From the NCBI RefSeq assembly GCF_905115235.1, contig NC_051849.1:156563332-156627331 (forward strand): 64,000 bases of DNA. The letters run 5' to 3'. The notes beneath the pieces are model-generated. The model saw only the letters and a list, made by a program, of their open reading frames with translations, made no database searches and had not been told where the DNA came from. A program made the translations under genes and the position numbers. The stretch's first letter is position 1. Every line of letters begins with the position of its first letter. Positions 45,126 to 57,739 of this stretch are shown piece after piece. The DNA is from Hermetia illucens (lineage: Eukaryota > Arthropoda > Insecta > Diptera > Stratiomyidae).

Positions 45126-47240
45126 CGTGGGTACCAATCCACGTTTCGCCCCGGGACCTATACTACCCTTTGACCACCGAAATAGAAATATATGGATTAT
45201 ATAGAAATATGAGCCCCATAAACGTTCACGCGCCTACAGAGGAGACTGCAGAGCAGGAGAAGGATATCTTCTACGAGGCAGTAGAACGAACCCTCGAAGC
45301 CTGTCCCAGGTATGATATCAAAATCATACTTGGGGATTTTACCAGCCAAGTAGGGAGGCAGGGAATATTCAGGCGATACTTTGGCTAGCTTACACCAAAA
45401 TACAAATGATAACGGACTGTGGATCATTCAATTAGCAGTGTCACATGAAATGGTTGTTGGAAGTACCTGGTTTGCGCAGAAAACGGTCCATAAACATACG
45501 TGGGCCTCTCCAGGCGGGTACATTTTCATCCAAATTAACCACGTGTTCATTGAACGCCGTCACCTCTCAGCCTTGATGAATGTCAAAACATATAGGGGGG
45601 CCAATATAAACTCTGATCACTATCTCGTTGGCATGGTCCTCCGAGCTCGAATAACAATACCACCCAGAATCCCCTCTTACAATCAGGTGAGAGTTAAAGC
45701 TGAAACTTCCCGCAACACCTATAAGAGAGAAATAGATGCCGCAATAACCGCAGTCAACAGAGATCCTGGAGATGAAGCATCAACAAATGATTTTCACAAT
45801 CACCTGAAGAACGTTATCATAAATACACGAAAAAGAGTCGGAACGGCTGGTTTCAGTAATTTTGCATTCTCAAAGGACGCGGGCACGCGCGGAGACTTAT
45901 CATGAATTCCCGCGAGCGGAAAAGCAATTTCACAGACGGAAAAAGGAAGCCTGGGAGAACCAACAGAGCTGTGAACTCGAAAAGTACAGGAAGCAACCGC
46001 ACCAGGCGTGCAAGTTTGACCAACTAGTCAGCAGGATGAAGCCTTACACACTTCGATGTTCATCCCGCCGCTTTGTCTCGGCGGGAAATCTGATTTCCGA
46101 CAGAATCGACATATTGGAGCGATGGGTTGAGTACTTTGACGAATACTGAACAACCAGAACATTGGCGAGTTGGAGGTTCCGCCAACTGAAGACGACGGAC
46201 AGATACTGCCACCACCAAGTATAGAAGAAACAGTCCGTGCAATTCATCGGTTTAAAAATCATAAGTCACCAGGAGCCGATGGAATTACAGCCGAATTGAT
46301 TAAATATCAAGGCAACCAATTACACCAAGCGGTTCATCAATTTGTGCTCAAAGTGTGGGACAGCGAATCAATGCCTGACGATTGGCAAAGTGGCATTATC
46401 TGTCTCATATATAAAATGGGAAATATCACGCAGTGCAGTAATTATGGATGTATCACGTTGCTGAGTACCATCTATAAGATATTCTCCGCTATCTTGCTAG
46501 GCTGGATAACCCCATACACCCAGAACATCATTGGCTCATTCCAGGGAGGCTTCACTCCAGGCAAATCAGCAACAGATCCGATTTTCTCTCTGCGGCGAGC
46601 GATGAAAAACCATTGGATTATGGACATCTGTTGCACCTTCTTTTCATCGACTGTAATACCGCCTATGATAGCATAGCCAGGGTAAAACTGTACACGGCCA
46701 TGAGAGAATTCGGTATACCAACGAAATTGATAAGACTGACTAGGTTGACCCTGACCAATGTGCGAGGCTAGATAAAAGCAGCAGACCATTAGACATCAAC
46801 AACGATAAACGACAAGTGGATGCCCTATCATGCGTCCTCTTTAACCTGGCCCTAGAGAAAGTGATTCGTGATGAATCACATCACATACATGAGTATGGAC
46901 GGTTCCGTAGTCTACATAACGACGAAATCTATGAGCTATACCATGACCGTGAGGTTGTGGATAAAATCCGGCTCAATAGATTACGGTGGGCGGATCACTT
47001 AATCCGTATGGATGAGGATGATCCAGCCCGAAAAATCTGTAAGGGCAATATCTATGGTAGAAAAAGAAGGCGAGGCAGACCCTACCTGAGATGGAGCGAT
47101 GGCATAGGCTTGAACGTCAGACAGCTTTTAGGGATATCGAATTGGTGAGCCTCGGCGCAAAACCGGGATGTCTTGCGTTCCTTATTAAGGCAGGCCTAGA
47201 CCGGATACCGGTTGTTGCGCCGTTGATGATGATGATGATT

Positions 47241-47915
47241 CGTCGCTAATCAAAAAATTATGTCCCCTTAAAGTTAGAAAGCAGGAATTAGAATGCAGAA
47301 GGAACAATGAGGCCCCCTAACTTTTCAATGAATAGTGACCGTTATGTGTTTTTAGTCAGGTAGAAACAGAGGAGCTTTTTCTTCGACTTACCCTCTTTAC
47401 TCTCTTTCCCTCCGGCGGTGGAGGCGGGGGTGAGAGCCCAACATTATAATGATGATATTAAAGTACCCCATAACTTTCTAAAAGATGGCGACCACTGCGA
47501 TTTTTCAACTGGGTTTCTTCTTTCATATCCTTCCCGTCGTTCCTTCGAGAGAGTTGAAAATTCAAATTTTACCGTGAATATAAAAAACACTTTAAAAGGC
47601 CATATCTTTTTTAAGTGGGTGGTCGCCATGAGGGTGGGGGGGGGAAGATGGAATATCCTTCTTCTCCCTCTATAAACTCTCAACTAATTCTGTGGTTGGG
47701 ATTTAAAATTCAACCTTTACTGGAACCTTTCCAACTGCACTACCCTGAACGATATGCAACTCGGCTCGATGCCTTTACCCACACTAGCGGGAAACATTTC
47801 TCTACGTTATCATAGTTCCATGAACCGCTTCTTACTAACATTTACTTTCGATTCCAGTCCACTCCCTGCACGTCTTTTGTGGGGTTCGGAATATATGCGC
47901 ATATGTATATAGTTA
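47241..47915. other. Non-coding spacer between family A copies
   Basis: G-rich runs near 47630-47645; no gene or shared repeat recognised. Confidence 0.4.
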
Positions 47916-48547
47916 GTTTGAGACCGTTGACAATTTCTCCTATCTAGGGTCGAAAATCACAACCGATAACAGCTACGATGATGAAATCCGCGCACGGTTG
48001 TTGTCAGCCAACAGAGCCTATTTCAGCTTACAAAGACTGTTCCGCTCGAAACGTCTCACCATAGGGTCAAAGCTCTTAATGTACAAGACTATGATCTTGC
48101 CTCATGTATTCCTCGGAGACTTGGATTCTTAGCAAGAAAAATTACGAAATCTTGGCCGCGTTCGAGAGAAGAATCCTCCGAATTTTTAGCCACCTACATG
48201 AGGATGGACGATTCCGTAGCCTACACAATGACGAAATCTATGAGCGATACCATGACCGTCCGGTTGTGGATAAAATCCGGCTCAATAGGTTAAAGTGGGC
48301 GGGTCACTTAATCCCTATGGATGAGGATGATCCAGCCCGGAAAGTCTATAAGGGCAATATCTATGGTAGAAAAAGAAGACGAGGCAGACCCTGCCTAAGA
48401 TGGAGCGATGGCGTATGTCAGGACGCCAGACAGCTTTTAGGGATATCGAATTGGTGGACCTCGGCGCAAAACCGGGATGTCTGGAGTTCCTTGTTAAGGC
48501 AGGCCTAGACCGGATACCGGTTGTTGCACCGTTGATGATGATGATGA
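47916..48547 (+). mobile_element. RTE-type LINE family A, 5'-truncated insert (A4)
   Basis: Last 630 bp of the family from ETVDNFSYLGSKI-type coding to the GATGATGAT tail. The frame 48104-48508 covers the C-terminal basic domain (YGRKRRRGRPCLRWSDGV). Exact 12-bp target duplications TGTATATAGTTA at 47904-47915 and 48548-48559. A classic 5'-truncated LINE insertion. Confidence 0.9.
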
Positions 48548-48559
48548 TGTATATAGTTA

Positions 48560-50309
48560 AATTCACAGCAGAAACTTAAGGAGAAGAGAGTTAACTATTA
48601 ATCCAGAAATCAAGTACATTTAAGATCCAGACTAGAATCTCAAGCGAAGTAAGGCAGATACTTCCAAATGTAGATGGTCTGTAATCCCCAAAAATTATTA
48701 TTATTAGACTTTGTTTAGTTTGATTCATCCATTCATGTAGAGTTCATACTGATGCAATTATCATCTGATTTATATATGTGAATGGTTACCAGTCAACAAT
48801 TATTACGCTTGTACTCATAATCAGTAAAGCGAGTAACAGTCAGAATCAGATGATTCACTTCAGATGCAGCACGACATGAACAATGAACAATACTATCGTC
48901 TACTTTTGAAGTGTCCAAGCTTTTGTCCCAGATGCATGCCCGCCTTCTCCTAAGGGGCAACACCAAACAACCGTTTGTGATGCATTGTTAATGCCAGAGA
49001 TTCAAAAGTGAGTCAACAGTTTCTCAGAATTTCATTAGCGATGACTACATCTTGTTTACATCTTCCGGTTCCCAAGCTTCCCAGCATGAAGGTGACTTTG
49101 GAAAGCTTCGAAACATTCTCATGTGAGCCGTTCAAAAAGCAAATCGCTGTTCTGTGGATTTACAAGTACTCGGTACTACGTAAAATTAATGAACGTAATT
49201 AAAGCCATTATCACCTTGTAACAGAGTATGTAAACTTGGAAGCAAACTGCCACTACAGTGGCATTGTTGTGACACTGATTTGAAAACAGCACCGGCATTA
49301 GGAAAGAACGTGCACGCAAACTAGTGGAAAACTTCTGTGAAATGTTTGCTTTTCCTCAAAGCCTATTCCCAGACTGTTTGCTCCACGAAGTGTGAAAAAC
49401 TGAAGCAAATTAGTTTCAAACATACACAGGCATTAAACCGTATGAACTTTCAATGCCTCACCCCAAACGGTTTACACAAAGAGCTACTCCGTGCATTATT
49501 TCTGCCAAGTTAGCCGCTAAACCAATTGGAAGCATGTCGGATATGCCACACACTTCACCGCAAATTCAAATGACCAGGCCACTTCCATGGTATGTCTTCT
49601 TTAGGTCAAGAAATTAACCTCCCGAACCTTCTTCATGTCAAATATACGCCCTTCATTCGCATACCGGAGGCTTCTTTAGTCTCATGGAATATCAATGTAG
49701 CAGCTCTTCATGTCCTATGGAAGCAATTCAAGCTGTGCAAGAATTTATACTCTGATATCGAATGGCTTCATGGCACAGTCAACAGAAGTGATATTATATG
49801 TTGCATCTTATCCTCAAATAATGGAAGCAATAAGAAAATTCCAGTTGAGTGGCTTTCGTAGAAATATGCTGGCTACCTGGAGTATGATAGAAGGATGGTA
49901 GCACAATTAGATATTAGCAACATCACATTTTAGAATATAGGAATGCGTTTGCCATTTGGCTTCCTAGTATTTTGGTGATGTAAACGGAATGAGTTATAAA
50001 TACTATACATAAGGACCCCCAGCTCTGAGCCTTTTAAGATTCTTTGTTCACTTACTTTGCGACGTTAGCTTTGACTTGAGGTGGATTGCCTTTTGGAGTG
50101 GCTTACTCCCAGATTTTCTTCTATTGCATTAATTTGGCATTCCGCATACTGACGAAAATAGTAAATATCCTTTAAAATGAACGAAAAAGCTTAAATGCAT
50201 TTTTCAACGCCTCCTTTACAATGTCAACGTTGAAAAATGCAGATTTCTCAGCGGCAGTCGAAATTTCTAAGTCATTCCATCGGCGCTAGCAGCTTACAAC
50301 TCGACCCAG
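48560..50309. other. Mostly non-coding, with one unrecognised 90-codon frame
   Basis: No shared repeat. The plus-strand frame at 49592-49861 is unrecognised; it lies upstream of, and on the same strand as, the gypsy fossil, so it might be old element sequence, but nothing in it proves that. Confidence 0.35.
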
Positions 50310-50837
50310 ACAAAAGTTAAGCGGTGGCAAGCTTTCCGCTACCTTCCCTAGAAGGTTCTTAGCCATGGTAAACTACTACCGTCGTTCCCTGCTGTAAGCC
50401 ACTCACCACTAGGCCCTACTTAAAACCTTCCTGTCTGGTCCTGAAACCAGGCATTCGCGGGAAGATGTATGGTCTCCGGAAGCCATTCATGCGTTTGGAA
50501 CTACAAAGCAGCAGCTGGTAGACGCTACCCTTTTGGCATCTCCTCAACAGGATGCACTTCTAGTCCTGTTCGCCCTTCCCTCAGACATTGCAGTCGGCAT
50601 TACTCTCCACCAGATGATGAACCAAAGCTGGCAGCCCTTGAGTTTCTTCTCAAAGCAGTTGAATTTCACCCAACGGAATCATAATGCCTATGATTATGTA
50701 CTATTACCTGCGTATCGGAACATCAAATACCTCCGTATTCCCTTTAAGACCGACCATTGTTCAAAGGTTACAAGCATTGCGCTTTTCCAAAAGCCCGTCA
50801 AAGTGTGCCATTGGCAACTTCAGCACTTAAACTTTAT

Positions 50838-50883
50838 ACTTCTTTTTCTTCAGCCTTTGTCCCACAAACGGGGTCAACTCGCC
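50838..50883 (-). mobile_element. 46-bp LINE family B micro-insert (B4)
   Basis: Exactly the last bases of family B on the minus strand (box CTTCTTTTTCTTCAGCC). Flanked by a 14-bp target duplication, CACTTAAACTTTAT at 50824-50837 and CACTTAACCTTTAT at 50884-50897 (one mismatch). An extreme 5' truncation, with no coding left. Confidence 0.82.
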
Positions 50884-50928
50884 CACTTAACCTTTATTGA
50901 GCAATTTATATCCGACATTCAGTATATG

Positions 50929-53900
50929 CTATTAACATAGTATGCTGGTCCCAAGCCCAGGTAAAGGAGGAGGGTTTGAGGCAACGTACTCTGTACTATC
51001 CTTAGTAAAACAAAAATAAAGTGCTGAGATCAGGGAAAGAGATAAATAGAGTATAGTTGGAGTTATTCTACTATGCTAAATCCTACCTGATCTCTCTTGG
51101 TGACAGGCCCTGCGACAGGTCGACCAAGAAAATGCATAGAATGTCGTTACAAACATGATGATCGGATTAAGTCACAGGCCTCGGAGAAATGCTAGGGCGT
51201 CCACCTCAATCGACGCGGCAGGACGGGCCCCGGTCCTGTCGAGAAATGGGCAAGGGTTCTTGACGCATGGACGGCGTCAACGAACAAAACAAATACGTGT
51301 CTGCACGCTGAATATTGGTACCCTAACTGGAAAGACCGAGGAACTCGCAAGAGCCCTTCGGAAAAGGTGCATTGATATCTGCGCTCTGCAAGAAACCCGA
51401 TGGTCTAGTTCCAAAAGCTGCGACATTGAACGCGAACGCGGTAAAAATGGCTATAAACTTCTCTATTTTGGTAACCCACAACTCAATATGGTGTTGGCAT
51501 TGCCATCTCAGAGGGTTTCCGTGATGCCATTAAAGAAGTCGAACGATTTGATGATCGGCTGATGAAGCTCACCATTATATCAGCTGATCGCACTATTCAC
51601 TTCTTCACCGCGTATGCCCCACAGACAGGCCGACCTGATGCCGAGAAAGATGCCTTCTGGCAACTTCTCGATGAAAAGACTCGTCACGTGTCTGCTGACG
51701 ATTACATAATCATTGCCGGCGACCTTAATGGTCATGTGGGTGAAAAGGCAGACGGTAACAGGTGCCATGGGGGAAAGGGGTTCGGAGCGCGCAATGAAGG
51801 TGGCGAGCGTATAATCGATTTTGCGGACACCCATGACCTTGTACTTATGAATACATGGTTCATTAAACGATTGTCTCATCTTCCCACATTTTATAGTGGG
51901 AACAATAAAACGCAAATCGACTATATTCTCATAAGACGTCAACATTTTACCACTGTCACTGATTGCAAAGTCGTTCCCTATGAGACCATCGCACCTCAAC
52001 ATCGGCCGTTGATTGCCGTCCTGCGAATTAAGCCATCGATAAAACAGCGTGAGGAACGCACTGGCCCGCCGCGCATTAAATGGTGGCGATTTGGTGAGAA
52101 GAAAGAAGAAACGGTTTCACTCATACGATTGCCAACCATTACGAATGTGGAAGAATCATGGAACCAAATGAAAGACACGATCCACAAAGCAGCCTCTGCA
52201 ACCCTCGGGGTCACCAAGCCGGGTAAGCGGTACATCAACCGAGATACTTGGCTTTGGAATGATGATGTTGAAATGAAGGTCCGTGAAAAGAAACGCCTCT
52301 ACCACAAATTTCTCGACGATAAAACGCCTGCTAATTGGCAAATTTATCATATAAGAATGCCAACCGGGAAGCAAAGAAAGCGGTCGCTGTCACCCGAGCG
52401 AACCATTTCAAAAATCTTTACAATAAACTGGACACTCGGGATGGCGAGAGAGATCTGTATCGACTTGCTAAAAGCCGTGATGAACGCACACAGGATATCG
52501 AACACTTCTGTTGTGTTAATGACAAGAACGGTACTTTGCTTACTGATCGTCGAGCCGCGACGGATAGATGGCGAGAATACTTCGAGCAGATTTCAACTGA
52601 AGAATTTGCTCATCCTCCACTTCCACAATCATTGCCGACATTTGGAGCAGTTCCACCAGTCAGCACAACTGAAGTCGAGGAGGCAATAAAACAAATGAAA
52701 TCGGGGAAAGCAACAGGACCCGACGACCTCGCATCTGAGCTCTGGAAAGCGAAGAGCTGGGACCCAACACTGTGGCTCAGTGAATTCTTTAACCGGGTTA
52801 TTCAGGAAGGAAGAACACCATCTGACTGGCAAGAAAGTACCACTGTTCCAATATGGAAAAAGAAAGGTAGCCCAGCAGAATGTTCAAATTATCGTCCGAT
52901 CCGGTTACTTTCCCATACCATAAAGATTTTTGAACGCATTCTTGACAACCGTATTCGCGAAATCGTTGAAATAACCGTGAATCAAGCCGGATTTGTCAAG
53001 AACTGCGGAACTACTGACGGAATACACGCTGCGCGGTTACTCATGGAGAAACACCGTGAGAAGCATCGCCCTCTTTACATTGCCTTTCTGGATCTAGAGA
53101 AAGCGTTTGACCGTGTACCACACGAACTCATCTGGTATGCTTTACGACAACACTTCGTGCCAGAAGAGCTCGTGCGCTGGGTTCAATTGCTCTACCACGA
53201 TCCGAAAAGTAAAGTTCGAAGTATGGCGGGTGTATCAAAACCGCTTCGTGTCTCTGTTGGTGTTCATCAAGGAAGTGCCCTCTCACCACTCCTCTTTGTC
53301 CTTGTTATGGACACCGTCACACGGGATATCCAACGTCCAGCGCCCTACACACTGCTTTATGCAGATGATGTTTTCCTAGCATCTGATAGCAAAAATGATC
53401 TCGAGCAACTTGTTCAAAAATGGAATGATCGCCTCATGCAACACGGTCTCAGATTGAATTTAAACAAAACTGAATTTTTGACGACCGATCCTCATGAAAC
53501 AGGCACAATCATTGTCAGCGGCAGTGATCTGCCCAGAACTGAGCGATTTAAATACCTCGGGTCAACGCTATCAGCCAATGGAGAACTGCGTTATGAAATT
53601 GCTTCACGCATTAACGCAACCTGGATGAAGTGGCGTTCCACAACTGCTGTCCTTTGTGATCGACGTATCAACGAATGTCTCAAATCTAAAATTTACCGCA
53701 ATGTCGTCCGTCCAGTCGCTCTCTATGGTTCTGAGTGTTGGCCGACCATAAAAGACAATGAACGACGTCTTGCGGTAATGGAGACGAAGATGCTACGTTG
53801 GACTAGTGGCGTCACACGTTTAGATCACATCCGAAATGAGGATATCCGCGATCGTTATGGGATTGCACCGATCGTGGAAAAGTTGCGAGAGAGGCGTCTT

Positions 53901-54130
53901 CGATGGTATGGTCACGCAATTCGTGCAAACGAGAATTCACTTGCAAATATCGAAGCCGATGGTAAACGACCAAAAGGCAGACCTAAGCAACTGTGGCTTG
54001 ATACGCTGGATGGGGATTTGAAAGCCTCGAGATTGCACCCAGATCAGGCATTCGATAGAGCCAAATGGCGAAGCCGATCACGACGAGCCGACCCCGCTTG
54101 TGAACGGGACAAAGGCTGAAGAAAAAGAAA
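50929..54130 (+). mobile_element. LINE family B, full length, few breaks (B1)
   Basis: RTE-like non-LTR element of 3.2 kb with a 5' UTR of about 225 bp, one endonuclease-RT frame and an end box GGCTGAAGAAAAAGAA, with no long A-tail. Flanking 8-bp repeats AGTATATG at 50921-50928 and 54131-54138, within a gypsy fossil. Colinear with B2 over its whole length, which fixes both ends. Confidence 0.9.
51155..54119 (+). pseudogene. Family B endonuclease-reverse transcriptase, two frameshifts
   Basis: Starts MMIGLSHRPRRNARAS at 51155. Endonuclease: RVCTLNIGTLTGKTEELA, ICALQETRW, IIIAGDLNGHVGEK and the segment ending in APQHRPLIAVL (an H in the SDH position). RT: SGKATGPDDLASELWK, NYRPIRLLSHTIK, IAFLDLEKAFDRVP, GVHQGSALSPLLFVLV, LLYADDVFLASD (YADD 53358-53369), GLRLNLNKTEFL, YLGSTLSANG. 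The C-terminus is basic: GKRPKGRPKQLWLDTLDG. Breaks: a shift near 51480, and a 5-bp CATAT insertion near 52350 when compared with B2. All other motifs are intact, so it is younger than B2. Confidence 0.88.
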
Positions 54131-54735
54131 AGTATATGTCTCGTAAAAACAACTTAGTCGCTGACGTTTTGTTCTAGAACTCTAAGATCAACATCCCAGC
54201 CGTAGTCAATTTCAGGGGAAACGCTGTGGCCCAAAAGTATGACGCATTTGTTCGCAGCCTGAAGTCGGACTCCAAATATAAGTTGAAAGAGCTCGGCTCA
54301 CCTTCCTCTATCTACTGCAAGATCCCCGAAAAGGAACCACGGCTACAAGTATTGCCTCACGATGAAACTATACCTCTGAAGGACATTACAGCAATTGCTG
54401 AGGCCCTGTGTCGAGAGTGGATTCTAGCTTTGGTGTTTCAGCCATAATAATCACAGACCAAGGAATGCAGTTGGAATCTACCTGGCCTTTGTGTAGCCGC
54501 CTGAGAAAAGTTTGCTGCTAACCTTCTGATCTGCTGTACCGGGAGAACCTACGACTCTCCGGCGACCTGGTCCTCGACAAAATAGGTAGGCTTGGAGAGA
54601 CGGGATTGTTGCGCCGCGTCGCCAAATTGAAGCTGCGTCCACCATCTTGTCACGCGCAGTCAGTTCTCAACACCCCTAGGAAGTCCGAATTCTGCCCGCA
54701 AGTTTTGGCGAGGGCTGATGCCACTCAGAACCCGC

Positions 54736-54929
54736 TGCAGTCACCATACGAAGGCTCCTATTAGGCCCTGAAGTACGCTACAGGAGCACGTGCACAGACT
54801 GGAAGTCGAAAGCCAGCCCAAGATGATCTCTTTAGACAGACTAACCCTTTCTTCCAGGGGGCAGGCAACACTGGAAGGAAGTGCGAGCGCCGCATCCGTT
54901 TTGACGTCCGCTAGCCGGCCTCTTGTGTA
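54736..54929. other. Junction between gypsy fossil and LINE D
   Basis: Boundary not resolved; it could hold the 3' UTR of LINE D. Confidence 0.3.
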
Positions 54930-57510
54930 TGTGTGTTTCAGGTGGAAGAGAGGCAAAACCTCTGATCACTCTAACCCTAGTGGTGCTTTGTACTTGATTC
55001 CCTCATCTAACGGAATATCCCGGATTCGTTTATGTGTCGCAGGATTTCCGTTAGTGGATATGATGCTAACCGCTGCAGTTATAGCACATCAGCACCAAAA
55101 ATCTGATATCTGATGCGGTCATAGGCGGGCACTCACATAGAAAATGTTCCGTGGATTCCGTTTCCTCATTACAGGATGGACACGTATCATCTTGGAGAAT
55201 TCCCATTCTGAAGATATACCCAGCTAGTGAATTATGGCCTGTCAGAATGTCCATAATAATCCTACCAGCCTTCCTGCCTTTCGACAGGATAAACTTTGTC
55301 GTATGTTTGTTTGGTTCTGACAGGAAAAGCTTGGTGTGTTTAGCAACATTAAGGCTCAGCCCCCTGCATTATGGGAAACTTGTTTCAAGTTTTTGATAGC
55401 AACATTAGCAATGCCACTGACACCCCAATTGCTGGTTCCGGTCCGGGCATGGGAGGAAATTGAATTAATGTAGTCTCACCGTATTACATCTAGAAGCAAA
55501 GTTCAATCGATTTTCAAATTCCTGAACGATTTTTGAAGTGATCAAAGGACTGCTCAACGCCCTCAATACATTTTCACTATCGCTACAGATTGCGATGCGC
55601 CTGCCCCTCAACCATTCGTCAATTACCCAGTTTGCCGCCCTTAGGGTCGCATACACTTTAGCCTGAAAGACCGTTATATATTGTCCTAATGGAAAAACCC
55701 ACTTCTCGTTTTTATTCGAGAGGTAGACTCCTGCTCCCGGACTCTGTTCTGTTTTTGAGCCATCGGTAGAGAAGACGTCAGTATATCCTGACACGCATTG
55801 GTTCGTCCCAGTTTTCTCTTCGTTTCAAGGTAACTTCATATCTTCTATCAAACAGATGTATGGGGATTCGAGAATCAGAAGGCATTGCGAAACTAAGATT
55901 CAGTCCTTCCAATAACTCTCCAATGCCCTGCGCCCCCATGTCCATTGTTTTCCCATAGATCTAATCGAATTAGTCTATGAGCTGCTCTCATCACAGTGCT
56001 CTGAATAAACAAATCCAAGGGCTGTAAATTATTACTCTGAATGTATTATATTACTCCATTCAGAGTTGCGCCGGATATCGTGCTCATAGAACGGCTGATA
56101 CCCAAAAGCGCAGTTCTTTGCAGTGTGGCTAGTATACGGCGAAAACTCTTTTGCTTCACCTTTGCTCACTACACTACGAATGCATAAGCGAACATGGACC
56201 TGATGAGGGCAACATTACTACCTGAGGCCGGTCGTGGCAAAGGTTCGCTTACACAGCCCATAAGCAGTGAGAGCTCGTTTCATCTTTACCTCTACATGGT
56301 TTTCTTAAAGAAGCTTCTTGTCTAGAATAACTCCCAGATATTTCCCTTCTTCGGAGAGTGGAAGGGTTGCACCCTTCATCTCTGGAAGGCAAACATCATT
56401 CAGTTTCCTCCTTTTTGTGAATAATTAAGGTTCTATTTGGAATTACTGAAAGTCCATGCCTGAGGCACCAACTGTCAATCAAATCGATGGTGCGATGTGT
56501 ATTTCTCTACACCGTTTCGAGATGTCGACCAATTACTAGCAGAGCCAAGTCGTCTACATAAGCTTAGGCATGTATTGGCAGATTTTGCAGTTCGCATAGT
56601 AGTGAGGTGATCAACATACTCTACAGAAGTGGCAATAGCACCCCTCCTCCCCTCGTCGCTTTGGTTGTTAGATAGCTATCAACACTCACTTCAGCACACA
56701 ACAATCTCTGCGTTAGCGTGTCGTAGATCCACTTCATTAAATTTTCATCAACACCATGCTCTCTGGCAGCATCACAGAGATTTTGGAAGGGCGCACAGTC
56801 AAACGCCCCTTCAATGTCCACGGACACCCCCATCGCGTACTCGTTGGTTTTCATTTAGTGGGTGCGTCCTTAACCCCTTCTCGCGAATACGACTCTCAAC
56901 CAGTGTCTCCAGACATTTCAACGAAAATGATGTTAAGCTGATTTACCTGAAGTTCTTTGGATTTCCCAGGCTTAGGTATGAAGACCACCTTAACCTTCTG
57001 TCAAGAGCAAGGCATGTAGGCTCTAGCCATCCACGAAAAATATTTCTTAGACGTCGCAGTCGAAGTGTTCTATACCCTCCTTTAGCATCGGCGGGTAAAT
57101 GACATCCACCTTTCATTGGTAAAAACCACTTTCGCAGTGTTCTCCTGGCGACACCTTCGTGTTGAAAGGTTTGCAGAAAGCGCCAGTTCCCTTCCTCCCG
57201 CTTCTGAGACCTGTTCTCCCAGGTGGTGTACTTACAAGAAAGTCTGTATAGACTCAACTCTGGCGTTCGTGAAAGTACCATCCGACTCGCCCTTATTAAG
57301 GACTCTGCACAGGCTGGAAGTCTCACTTTCACCTTCTAGTTCCTCACGCTATGCTCCAAAAGAGTCCCGTTTCGAACGTTTTACGAGCCTCTTATATTCG
57401 CGCTGTGAATTTCGGAAGTTTACCCCATCTTCTTCCTTATTGCTTTTGCTAGCACGATTTAAAAGTCGTTTGGTAGATTTTCTGAGTGTCTGCAGTTCTT
57501 GGTTTCACCA
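54930..57510 (-). mobile_element. RNase H-bearing LINE relic (LINE D)
   Basis: Minus-strand order: pre-RT linker (57300-57500), RT segment SVDIEGAFDCAPFQNLCDAA (56621-56854), YVDDLALLVIGRH (YVDD at 56549-56560), then the RNase H domain FSTDGSKTEQSPGAGVYLSN with CSDSENVLRAL (55465-55794), then the C-terminal knuckle region ILTGHNSLAGYIFRMGILQD and CPSCNEETESTEHFLCECP (55066-55254). The endonuclease is missing. RT plus RNase H plus this C-terminus points to the I/LOA group. Many frame breaks. Val for Ala in the YADD box is tolerated in some LINEs. Confidence 0.75.
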
Positions 57511-57739
57511 GTGACCCAGTGACGATATGTAGCTTGATAATTTTCTAAACTTAATTTTTCCTTCTTATGAATTATTTCCCAATGATAGTACTGCTAGCGC
57601 CTTCAGAAGGTTCTCCACGATTGACTATTTTTACACTCACTAGTAACTTGCTAACACACAGGATTTATCCGTTTACCGACTGCGCCAATTACTGGATCTG
57701 CAGTTGTGAAATTAAAGGGGAAAAACTTTAGATTTTAAT
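57511..57739. other. Non-coding spacer
   Basis: AT-rich, nothing recognised. Confidence 0.35.

Larger units (their letters stand above)
41914..45182 (-). mobile_element. RTE-type LINE family A, almost intact (A2)
   Basis: About 3.27 kb with a 5' UTR, one long endonuclease-RT frame and a short trimer tail (41914-41925). It is nested in A3, with TAGAAATAT at both junctions (41905-41913 and 45183-45191). Only one premature stop separates the endonuclease start from the rest. No knuckle-bearing ORF1 exists, in line with RTE elements. A small upstream ORF is present. The youngest-looking element in the window. Confidence 0.92.
41603..47240 (+). mobile_element. RTE-type LINE family A, older copy, hosting a younger one (A3)
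   Basis: Plus-strand copy in two parts, 41603-41913 and 45192-47240, separated by the nested A2. The first part is the endonuclease start (ALQEMRWTGTGFLKKS). The second resumes at SPINVHAPTEETAEQEKD, goes through the GDFTSQVG site (FNS changed to FTS), the linker and the RT start (KSPGADGITAELIKY), then loses the RT middle and the YADD box by a deletion near 46860, and ends with the basic domain and a GATGATGAT tail at 47224-47240. 5'-truncated, many frame breaks. Confidence 0.86.
50310..54735 (+). mobile_element. Ty3/gypsy LTR retrotransposon fossil, split by LINE insertions
   Basis: Recognisable parts on the plus strand: the end of the reverse transcriptase and the RNase H region (50310-50837 and 50884-50928), then the region leading to integrase, the integrase core and the integrase C-terminal part (54131-54735). 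A short family B insert (50838-50883) and a full family B LINE (50929-54130) interrupt it. No LTRs, gag or protease were recognised. It is broken in many places and clearly older than both LINE insertions. Confidence 0.75.

Noticed and set aside
49592-49861. gypsy gag
   Set aside because: Position and strand would fit, but I see no gag motif in the reading.
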